In this document: piece by piece, positions 5,828-12,698 of the stretch
How positions within the stretch are numbered: the stretch's first letter is position 1
Layout: every line of letters starts with the position of its first letter
Source: DATDRQ01 sp035291645
GTDB taxonomy: Bacteria > Chloroflexota > Anaerolineae > Anaerolineales > UBA4823
NCBI GenBank assembly: GCA_035291645.1
Contig: DATDRQ010000207.1
Coordinates: 1 to 13,786 of the forward strand
DNA length: 13,786 bases
Reading direction: 5' to 3'
Notes under the pieces: model-generated
What the model was told of the DNA's origin: nothing
What the model saw: the letters and a program-made list of their open reading frames with translations, nothing else
Databases searched by the model: none
Position numbers and translations under genes: made by a program

Positions 5828-7252
5828 ATGTTGACCCTGGCAGATGTGTTCGAATCCTTAACCGGGATACGCCCGGAGAATACGGAGATCTCGATTCGGG
5901 ACGCGGTGATCGATTCACGTCTGGCAGTTCCGGGTTCGTTGTTTGTGGCATTGCCTGGGGATAATGTTGATGGGCATGATTACGTACGAGATGCGTTCGA
6001 ACGTGGTGCATCCTACGCGTTAATCCATAAAGACCTATCGGCTCAATTCCGCCAGCTGGATCTGGTTGAGGGCTGGCAGATTGATCCGGTAGATTTGCAA
6101 GGTGAATTACCGGTTTGCATCCGAGTCGCGGACAGTATCGCAGCCCTCCAGAAGATCGCCCATTTCTGGAGGCGCCACTTGCACCCGCGGGTGATCGGGA
6201 TTACCGGGAGTGTTGGCAAATCGACGACGAAAGAGCTGGTAGCTTCGGTGCTGGCGCAGCGGTATTCGACTTTGAAGAGCCCTGGGAACCTGAACAACGA
6301 AATTGGTTTACCTCTGACGATGCTCAAGCTGAACGAAGATCACGAGCGAGCAGTTCTTGAAATGGGTTTCTACGTCCCAGGCGAGATCCGATTCCTCTGC
6401 GACTTGGCTTTACCGCAGGTAGGTGTGGTGACCAATATCGGAACCGTCCATGCCGAGCGGGCAGGTTCGGTCGAAGCGATCGCCCAGGGTAAGGCCGAGC
6501 TCGTCCAGTCTCTTCCAGCCAGCCCGGAAGGGATCGCCATTCTGAATTATGATGATCCTCTGGTTCGAGAAATGGGGCACCAGACCCAGGCGGATGTCGT
6601 CTACTATGGATTAAGCTCCGACGCAGATTTGTGGGCGGATGAGGTGGAGGGCCTGGGACTGGAAGGGATTCGATTCCGGATCCATTACCAGGATGAGGAG
6701 GTTCATCTGCGTGTGCCCTTAATCGGGCGGCACTCCGTTCACACCGCCCTGCGTGCGGCCGCGGTGGGTTTAACCGACGGGCTAACCTGGCAAGAGATCG
6801 TAGAAGGCTTGCGTTCGAACCAACCGCAGCTGCGCCTTGTTGCCGTACGGGCTACCAGCGGCGCCTTGCTCCTCGACGATACCTACAACGCTTCGCCGGA
6901 ATCGACTCTGGCCGCGCTTAACTTGTTGGATGAACTGGAAGGGCGTAAAGTCGCCGTGCTTGGGGATATGCTCGAATTGGGACCCTACGAATGGAAAGGC
7001 CACGAAATGGTCGGTGTGCGCGCCGCGGAGGTGGTTGACCAGCTGGTTACCCTAGGAGAACGCGGCCGGATGATCGCGGCAGCAGCAGCCAGGGCCGGGC
7101 TTTCGAACCAGGCGATCACCGAGCTCCCGGACAATCAGGAGGCGATCACGTTTCTTCAAGATCACCTGGGTCCACAAGATGTAGTCCTGGTCAAGGGCTC
7201 ACGGGGAATGCAGATGGATGCCATCGTTGCTGCCCTGGAGGCGAAGGAATGA
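5828..7252 (+). CDS. murF: UDP-MurNAc-tripeptide--D-alanyl-D-alanine ligase MurF
   Basis: A 474-residue cytoplasmic Mur ligase that adds D-Ala-D-Ala to the UDP-MurNAc-tripeptide using ATP. The N-terminal uridine-nucleotide domain covers about 1-115. The ATPase domain starts with the P-loop GITGSVGKSTTK (124-135; Lys131), followed by the MurF-type NLNNEIGLP (154-162) and EMGFYVPGEI (178-187). The C-terminal domain begins near IGRHSVHTALRAA (299-311) and carries DDTYNASPES (350-359) and VKGSRGMQMD (455-464), the motifs that separate MurF from MurE. Length is normal for MurF, with no fused MurE domain. It starts 7 nt after ftsI with no strong ribosome site, suggesting dependence on upstream translation, and ends in an ATGA overlap with mraY. 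Confidence 0.95.
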   Translation: MLTLADVFESLTGIRPENTEISIRDAVIDSRLAVPGSLFVALPGDNVDGHDYVRDAFERGASYALIHKDLSAQFRQLDLVEGWQIDPVDLQGELPVCIRVADSIAALQKIAHFWRRHLHPRVIGITGSVGKSTTKELVASVLAQRYSTLKSPGNLNNEIGLPLTMLKLNEDHERAVLEMGFYVPGEIRFLCDLALPQVGVVTNIGTVHAERAGSVEAIAQGKAELVQSLPASPEGIAILNYDDPLVREMGHQTQADVVYYGLSSDADLWADEVEGLGLEGIRFRIHYQDEEVHLRVPLIGRHSVHTALRAAAVGLTDGLTWQEIVEGLRSNQPQLRLVAVRATSGALLLDDTYNASPESTLAALNLLDELEGRKVAVLGDMLELGPYEWKGHEMVGVRAAEVVDQLVTLGERGRMIAAAAARAGLSNQAITELPDNQEAITFLQDHLGPQDVVLVKGSRGMQMDAIVAALEAKE

Positions 7253-8241
7253 ACCAGATCTCCCTGGCTTTGGGCCTGACCGGCCTGAGCTTCGTCCTGG
7301 CTGTGATCTGGGGTCCGCCGTTGCTCAGAGTATTGAGGCATTTCAATATTGGCAAGGTGATCCGCGTGGAGGGACCGGAGCGGCATTTCACGAAGATGGG
7401 TACGCCGACGATGGGCGGTGTGATGATCATTCTACCGGTGGTGCTGGTGACGCTTTTGTTGAACAGCGTCTCCCTTTTCGGCCTCACCGTCCTGGGGCGC
7501 TCCGTGTTGCTGCCGATGGGTGTAATGGTCATCTTTGCTGTCCTGGGCGCCATCGATGATTGGGAAGGGGTGCGCGGCCGGCGGCGCGGATTGGGCATGC
7601 GGGCGCGCACAAAGTTGGCCTTACAGATCATCTTTGCCTTGATCGTCGTGATCGGGCTGTATTACTTCCTGGACGCTCCTCAAATGTATATTCCCGGTGA
7701 GAGACGCGAAGTCGAGATCGGTCTCTGGTACATCCCGATCGCTATGTTCATCATCGTCGGAGGTTCGAATGCGATGAACTTCACCGACGGCCTGGATGGG
7801 CTGGCCGGGCTGATCGCCGCTACGGGGTTTGTCGCCGTCGGGGCGATCGCCATCCTTCACGATCAGATCTTCCTGGCGCGCTTCTGCTTCACGGTGGTTG
7901 GCGCGACCTTTGGCTTCCTTTGGTTCAATGTCCACCCGGCAGAATTAATCATGGGTGACACCGGTTCGCTCTCCCTGGGCGCCGTACTTTCGGTTGTAGC
8001 CCTCATGACCGGAGAGTGGCTTGTACTGGCGGCGATTGCCATTATCCCGATCAGCGAGACGATCAGCGTGATTCTTCAGATAGCTTATTTCAAGCTGACG
8101 GGCGGCAGGCGTATGTTCAAGATGGCGCCTTTACACCACCATTTCGAGCTCTCCGGGTGGAGTGAAACCCAGGTGGTCCAGCGCTTCTGGTTGATCGGAT
8201 TGATGGGTGCCATGATCGGAGTCGCACTGGCGATCGTATGA
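7249..8241 (+). CDS. mraY: Phospho-N-acetylmuramoyl-pentapeptide-transferase MraY
   Basis: A 330-residue polytopic membrane enzyme that transfers phospho-MurNAc-pentapeptide from UDP to undecaprenyl phosphate, giving lipid I. Signature regions: KMGTPTMGGVMI (49-60), the Asp pair in AIDDWEG (Asp103, Asp104), NAMNFTDGLDGLAG (174-187; Asp180, Asp183), NVHPAELIMGDTGSLSLG (227-244; Asp237 is the other catalytic-site aspartate) and MAPLHHHFELSGW with the His triad 296-298. About ten hydrophobic segments are visible, as expected. The start overlaps the murF stop (ATGA), with GGAGG 7 nt upstream (7237-7241). The stop overlaps the murD start in the same way. Confidence 0.96.
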   Translation: MNQISLALGLTGLSFVLAVIWGPPLLRVLRHFNIGKVIRVEGPERHFTKMGTPTMGGVMIILPVVLVTLLLNSVSLFGLTVLGRSVLLPMGVMVIFAVLGAIDDWEGVRGRRRGLGMRARTKLALQIIFALIVVIGLYYFLDAPQMYIPGERREVEIGLWYIPIAMFIIVGGSNAMNFTDGLDGLAGLIAATGFVAVGAIAILHDQIFLARFCFTVVGATFGFLWFNVHPAELIMGDTGSLSLGAVLSVVALMTGEWLVLAAIAIIPISETISVILQIAYFKLTGGRRMFKMAPLHHHFELSGWSETQVVQRFWLIGLMGAMIGVALAIV

Positions 8242-9791
8242 GCGCGACCCGAGAAGCAGATTATGGATGGACAATTCTGCCAGACCGGTTGCCAGAGTCG
8301 AATCTGTGGTTAAGGGATGATCCTTTGGAAGATTGGAACGGTAAGCGGGTGATCGTCATAGGGGCAGCCAGGCAGGGTCTGGCACTGACGCGTTACCTGG
8401 CCTTGCATGGAGCGGAGGTCGTGATCACCGACCGCCTTTCTGCTCAGGAACTCTCCCCAGCCACCCTGTCGTTGAGCGATTTGCCCATCCAATGGGTGCT
8501 GGGAAGCCACCCGCTGGAGATCCTCGACCGCGCCGATCTCGTGTGTCCCTCCGGAGGGGTTCCCCTTTCACTGCCTATAATCGAGGAAGCCCGGCATCGC
8601 GGCATCCCATTGTCGAATGACTCCCAGATCTTCATGGAAAGTGTTACTTGCCCGGTGATCGGCATCACCGGTTCTGCCGGAAAAACCACCACCACCGCCC
8701 TGGTCGGAAGGATGGCGCACGCTGCAGTGGACCTCCTGCAGGAACGCAGCACAGACGATTTGCAGTTCTTGAAGTCGGGAGAGGTGGCTTTCTCTCGATT
8801 GCCGCAAGCTCGGATCTGGGTTGGCGGAAACATCGGTACACCCTTAATCTCATCCGTCGAGCAAATGCAGCCAGGCGACCTGGCGATCCTGGAGCTCTCC
8901 AGCTTCCAGCTCGAGGTAATGACCCGCTCGCCCCATGTTGCCGCGGTATTAAATATCACTCCAAACCACCTGGACCGGCACAATAACATGGCGACCTATT
9001 CGGAAGCCAAGGCGCGCATCCTAAAGTTCCAGTCCTCCAGCGATGTTGCTGTCCTGGGACGGGACGACCCTGGCTCATGGGGACTCGCGGGTGAAGCCCA
9101 TGGGCATGTGGTTACCTTCGGCAAGGAGGAACCACCAACCGGTGTGGAGGGGACGTACATAGGGTCGGATGGTTCTGCTCTAATGGGGCGATTTGCCTCT
9201 GCCGATGGAGAATTGCTCCTCCCCCTGATGCCGCGTGAGCGGGTGACGTTACGCGGAGAACACAACCTTGCGAATGTCCTGGCCGCCTGCGCCATCGCCG
9301 CAGCTGCGGGATTGCCCTTGGAAGCCTTGCAGGCTGGAGTGGAGGGGTTTGGCGGTGTCCCACACCGCTTGGAATACGTGCGTACCTGGCGAGGCGCAGA
9401 CTGGTACAACGACTCGATCGCAACTGCCCCAGAGCGGGCTATGGCAGCCATCCGCTCGTTTGATGAGCCCCTGGTGTTATTGGCTGGAGGCCGGGACAAG
9501 AATTTGCCCTGGGATGATTTTATTAAGCTGGTCCACGAGCGCGTGGGACATCTCATCCTATTCGGTGAGGCTGCCGATACCATCCGGTCAGCTTTCGCAG
9601 GGACTGGACCCAGCCAGGTAGAGATCCGACGCTGTGAAGATTTGCATGCTGCAGTCCTGGCGGCAGCAGAAGTCGTAAAGCCTGGCGACGTAGTGCTGCT
9701 CTCGCCCGGCGGGACAAGTTACGATGCGTTCCGAGATTTTGAGGAGCGCGGGGAGGTATATAGACGATGGGTAATGGAACTTCCAGAATAA
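8238..9791 (+). CDS. murD: UDP-MurNAc-L-alanine--D-glutamate ligase MurD
   Basis: A 517-residue Mur ligase adding glutamate to UDP-MurNAc-L-Ala. Motifs: IGAARQGLAL (41-50) of the UDP-binding domain, the P-loop GITGSAGKTTTT (142-153; Lys149), GGNIGTPL (196-203), ELSSFQLE (219-226), NITPNHLDRH (239-248), GEHNLANVLAA (340-350), PHRLE (375-379) and LSPGGTSYDAFRDFEERG (488-505). It is longer than typical MurD (about 440-450): the N-terminus carries about 30 extra residues before the nucleotide domain, and about 20 extra lie between the P-loop helix and GGNIG (about 160-190). The usual DSKATN motif reads NDSIATAPE (391-399), so Lys319 of the E. coli enzyme is Ile here, while the counterparts of Thr321, Lys348, Ser415 and Phe422 are kept (Thr396, Lys421, Ser494, Phe501). 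ATGA overlap with mraY; 25-nt overlap with ftsW. Confidence 0.93.
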   Translation: MSATREADYGWTILPDRLPESNLWLRDDPLEDWNGKRVIVIGAARQGLALTRYLALHGAEVVITDRLSAQELSPATLSLSDLPIQWVLGSHPLEILDRADLVCPSGGVPLSLPIIEEARHRGIPLSNDSQIFMESVTCPVIGITGSAGKTTTTALVGRMAHAAVDLLQERSTDDLQFLKSGEVAFSRLPQARIWVGGNIGTPLISSVEQMQPGDLAILELSSFQLEVMTRSPHVAAVLNITPNHLDRHNNMATYSEAKARILKFQSSSDVAVLGRDDPGSWGLAGEAHGHVVTFGKEEPPTGVEGTYIGSDGSALMGRFASADGELLLPLMPRERVTLRGEHNLANVLAACAIAAAAGLPLEALQAGVEGFGGVPHRLEYVRTWRGADWYNDSIATAPERAMAAIRSFDEPLVLLAGGRDKNLPWDDFIKLVHERVGHLILFGEAADTIRSAFAGTGPSQVEIRRCEDLHAAVLAAAEVVKPGDVVLLSPGGTSYDAFRDFEERGEVYRRWVMELPE

Positions 9792-11038
9792 CGGCTCCCG
9801 GTTTTCGCTGGCGCACCTCGGCGCAGGCTGGCGTTTCTCGAAAGCCTGTTCGCTTAGGGATCGACGTTCCGCTGTTATTGGCCGTGACCACCCTGTTGGT
9901 ATTCGGTTTGTTGATGGTCTACTCGGCTAGCTCGGATTATTCCTTGATGGTCCTTGGGAAGACTCCCACATTTATGTTTTCCCGCCAGTTAATATTTGCC
10001 GGTCTGGGGATCGGCCTGGCTGCATTCCTGGCAATGTTTAATTACCACCGCTATCAGAAATTTGCATTGGCGTTGATGGCCTTCACGGTTGGCCTATTGA
10101 TCATTGTCCTGGTGGTGAATGAAGTGATCAATAACGCCTCGCGCACCCTGCTGGGCGGCTCGGTACAGCCATCTGAACTGGCAAAAATCGCCATCGTCAT
10201 CTACCTTTCGGTCTGGTTGTACGCCAAGCGCGACCAACTCAGCGAGGTCGGGTTTGGGCTGTTCCCGCTCGGCGTCATTCTGGGGACCCTCGGAGGATTG
10301 ATTATCCTCCAACCGGATATCAGCGCGACAGCGACCATCTTCATTCTGGGTGGTCTGATGTTCTTCCTGGCGGGCGGCGACCTGCGCCAGATCGCCCTCC
10401 TGATACTGATCGGTCTCGTCGCAGGCTGGCTGGTATACCAGCTCAGCCCCACCGGGAACCAGCGGGTTTCAGAATACTCGTTGAGCTTTGAGGCTCTGAC
10501 CCGCGCCCCCATGCACCTTTCCCGGTCGTTGGAGGCGCTGGTGAAAGGCGGCTGGTTTGGCGTTGGCATTGGCCGGGCGGACACGAAGCTGACCGGGCTG
10601 CCGGTGCCGCCAACCGACAGTATTTTCGCTGTGGTTGGCGAGGAAACCGGCTTCGCCGGCGCCATAACCCTGGTTACTCTGTACATCCTGATCCTGTGGC
10701 GTGGGCTGCGCATCGCCCAGCGCGCTCCAGACGGTCTGGGAAAGCTGCTGGCGGCAGGGCTTAGCCTATGGATTGTGATCGAGGCCCTGATCAACATGGC
10801 GGTGATCGTCGGGCTGGTGCCGTTCGCCGGTAACGCCCTGCCTTTTATCAGCGCCGGCGGCTCGAGCCTGGTCGTCTCACTGGCAGCGGTCGGGATCTTG
10901 CTGAACATCTCCCGCTTATCCAACCAGAGCCGGGAGGAGGAAGAGAGAACCTTCGATGCGGTTGTTAATCTGCGCTGGAGGGACCGGGGGAGGCGTGTAT
11001 CCCGCCCTCGCCGTTCTGAGAGCGCTAACCGAAGGTGA
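9767..11038 (+). CDS. ftsW: SEDS peptidoglycan glycosyltransferase FtsW
   Basis: A 423-residue SEDS-family integral membrane protein that polymerises lipid II at the septum, paired with FtsI. Multiple hydrophobic helices run from about 33 to 383. Family motifs: VQPSELAKIA (133-142), QPDISAT (182-188), EALVKGGWFGVGIG (256-269), PPTDSIFAVVGEETGF (281-296), in which Asp284 aligns with the essential aspartate of RodA/FtsW, and PFISAGGSSL (359-368), the FtsW/SpoVE-type signature. An N-terminal cytoplasmic tail of about 30 residues and an arginine-rich C-terminal tail (about 385-423) flank the core. GGGAGG at 9751-9756 is a ribosome site for the 9767 ATG, inside the end of murD. The last 27 residues are encoded in the region shared with murG, in another frame. 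Confidence 0.93.
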   Translation: MGNGTSRITAPGFRWRTSAQAGVSRKPVRLGIDVPLLLAVTTLLVFGLLMVYSASSDYSLMVLGKTPTFMFSRQLIFAGLGIGLAAFLAMFNYHRYQKFALALMAFTVGLLIIVLVVNEVINNASRTLLGGSVQPSELAKIAIVIYLSVWLYAKRDQLSEVGFGLFPLGVILGTLGGLIILQPDISATATIFILGGLMFFLAGGDLRQIALLILIGLVAGWLVYQLSPTGNQRVSEYSLSFEALTRAPMHLSRSLEALVKGGWFGVGIGRADTKLTGLPVPPTDSIFAVVGEETGFAGAITLVTLYILILWRGLRIAQRAPDGLGKLLAAGLSLWIVIEALINMAVIVGLVPFAGNALPFISAGGSSLVVSLAAVGILLNISRLSNQSREEEERTFDAVVNLRWRDRGRRVSRPRRSESANRR

Positions 11039-12161
11039 AAGCGTGCCAGCTGCTGATGGAGAAAGGTCGATCGATGAGGATCGGGAAAGACCGGGGCTTG
11101 CTGGAGAGAACCGCTCTCAGCCAGAAGTGCTGTGGGTTGGCGGTGAGGGTGGTATGGAAGCAGATCTGATCCAGCGCGAGCAGGTGCCTTTTGAAACCAT
11201 CCCGGCCGCCGGGCTTCATGGGGTAGGCTGGCGCCAGCTGCCGAAGAATATATGGCAGATCGCCCGGGGTGCACTGGCAGCCAGGCGTATCCTGCGCCGT
11301 TTCCGACCCGAGGTGATGCTGTTTACCGGTGGTTTTGTGGCGGTGCCGGTCGCGATCGCCGGGAGGTTGCCAGGTATCCGGCAGAAAAGACCTGCCAACT
11401 TACTATTTGTACCGGATATCGAACCCGGCCTGGCGCTGAAAACCCTGGCGTGCTTCGCCGACCGGATCGCACTGACGGCAGAGGAATCGAGGCGATTTTT
11501 CTCCAAATCGGCTGCGCTGACGGTGACTGGTTATCCAACTCGCCAGGATCTTCGGGAGTGGGCACTGGATCAGGCACGCGAGGCTTTAGGATTGAAAAGT
11601 GACCTGTTTACCCTGCTGGTCTTCGGCGGCAGTAAAGGCGCTCGTTCGATCAACCGGGCGCTCCTGGCGATCCTGCCCGTCCTGCTCGAAGAGGTCCAGG
11701 TTGTCCATATCAGCGGGCATCTGGATTGGGCGGAGGTCGATGCCGCTCGATCCAGCCTAGAGGCGAGGCTTGGCGAGCGCTATCATGCTTTCCCGTATCT
11801 GCATGCCGAGATGGGTGCAGCCTTGCGGGCAGCCGACCTGGTCGTCTCGCGGGCAGGGGCTTCAGTATTGGGCGAGTATCCCCTGTTCGGCCTGCCGGCG
11901 ATATTGGTCCCTTATCCGTATGCCTGGCGCTACCAGGAAGTCAATGCCCGCTATCTGGAGCAGCGCGGCGCCGCTCTTGTTATCGAAGATGCAGACCTGA
12001 CCAGCCAGCTGCTCGAGGCGATTCAGGCCCTCCTGCATGATCCTGGACGGTGGACCCGGATGGCCCAGGCGATGCGCTCGCTGGACCGACCGGAAGCGGC
12101 CCAGAAGATCGGGAACCTGCTCAGGCAGCTGGCGCCAGCCCAGGAAGCTGGGAGGAGTTGA
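10956..12161 (+). CDS. murG: UDP-GlcNAc--lipid I GlcNAc transferase MurG (divergent)
   Basis: A 401-residue GT-B glycosyltransferase that adds GlcNAc to lipid I, giving lipid II, at the inner face of the membrane. Recognisable parts: the N-terminal glycine loop AGGTGGGVYPALAV (7-20), GGMEADLI (65-72), GGFVAVPVAI (125-134), GYPTR (192-196), VFGGSKGAR (222-230), VVSRAGASVLGE (296-307) and YQEVNA (326-331). Two conserved sites differ from E. coli MurG: the loop GGTGGH is GGTGGG, losing its histidine, and the HEQN motif is replaced by FVPD near 151-154. About 27 extra, mostly charged residues lie at 27-57. The ATG at 10956 sits 83 nt inside ftsW, after a purine-rich GGAGGAGGAAGAGAG stretch; the glycine loop is essential, so a later start is not plausible. 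Gene position supports MurG despite the changes. Confidence 0.88.
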   Translation: MRLLICAGGTGGGVYPALAVLRALTEGESVPAADGERSIDEDRERPGLAGENRSQPEVLWVGGEGGMEADLIQREQVPFETIPAAGLHGVGWRQLPKNIWQIARGALAARRILRRFRPEVMLFTGGFVAVPVAIAGRLPGIRQKRPANLLFVPDIEPGLALKTLACFADRIALTAEESRRFFSKSAALTVTGYPTRQDLREWALDQAREALGLKSDLFTLLVFGGSKGARSINRALLAILPVLLEEVQVVHISGHLDWAEVDAARSSLEARLGERYHAFPYLHAEMGAALRAADLVVSRAGASVLGEYPLFGLPAILVPYPYAWRYQEVNARYLEQRGAALVIEDADLTSQLLEAIQALLHDPGRWTRMAQAMRSLDRPEAAQKIGNLLRQLAPAQEAGRS

Positions 12162-12164
12162 TCC

Positions 12165-12698
12165 ATGGTAAGCCTCTACGCATTGTTCTGGATTTTTGTT
12201 ACCATCTTCGCCATTATCGGGGCGGTTCGCGGTTGGGCTAAGGAAGTCTTGGTGACATTCAGCTCCATCCTGGCAATCTTCATCATCGTTCTTTTAACGA
12301 CATATATACCGTTTATGAAGCCTGATAGTGGGATGAGCGCCAGCACCCGCTTTTATATCCAATTGTTTGTCGTAAGTATAATGGTCATCTTTGGATACCT
12401 GACACCTAAGGTACGGGGAGTACTAGGAGATCGCCTTGCCCGGCAACGCTTCGCGGATATCTTATTGGGCCTGGTCATCGGTGCGCTGAACGGATATTTA
12501 ATAATCGGCACCATCTGGTATTACATGGATGCTTCGAATTACCCGATCAGCTTCATTACGGGACCAAATCCAGATACCGATGTAGGGCAGGCAGCCATAA
12601 GTCTTCTGAATAACATGCCTCCGAACTACCTGGTACCTCCGTGGATTTACTTTGCGGTCGCCCTGGCATTTATCTTCGTGGTGGTGGTGTTTATCTGA
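12165..12698 (+). CDS. Small polytopic membrane protein, CvpA-like
   Basis: A 177-residue hydrophobic protein with four or five probable transmembrane segments (about 4-21, 28-50, 62-80, 97-119 and 158-177). The start FWIFVTIFAIIGAVRGWAKE (8-27) and the GDRLARQRFADILLGLVIG region (88-106) resemble the CvpA (colicin V production) family, in which a helix-Gly-x-x-x-Gly turn precedes the second helix; this is pattern resemblance, not a verified hit. CvpA proteins are inner-membrane proteins linked to envelope stress and biofilm, with no agreed biochemical role. The gene has a very good ribosome site (GGAGGAG, 12151-12157), starts 3 nt after the murG stop, and its stop overlaps the murC start (TGATG), so it is co-translated with lipid II genes. 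By eye it is richer in A+T than its neighbours. Its job in wall synthesis is unknown. Confidence 0.75.
   Translation: MVSLYALFWIFVTIFAIIGAVRGWAKEVLVTFSSILAIFIIVLLTTYIPFMKPDSGMSASTRFYIQLFVVSIMVIFGYLTPKVRGVLGDRLARQRFADILLGLVIGALNGYLIIGTIWYYMDASNYPISFITGPNPDTDVGQAAISLLNNMPPNYLVPPWIYFAVALAFIFVVVVFI

Noticed and set aside
10201..11274. Long minus-strand open frame of 357 codons opposite ftsW and murG
   Set aside because: It is a shadow of two well-supported plus-strand genes in GC-rich sequence; its translation is low-complexity and matches no family I recognise.
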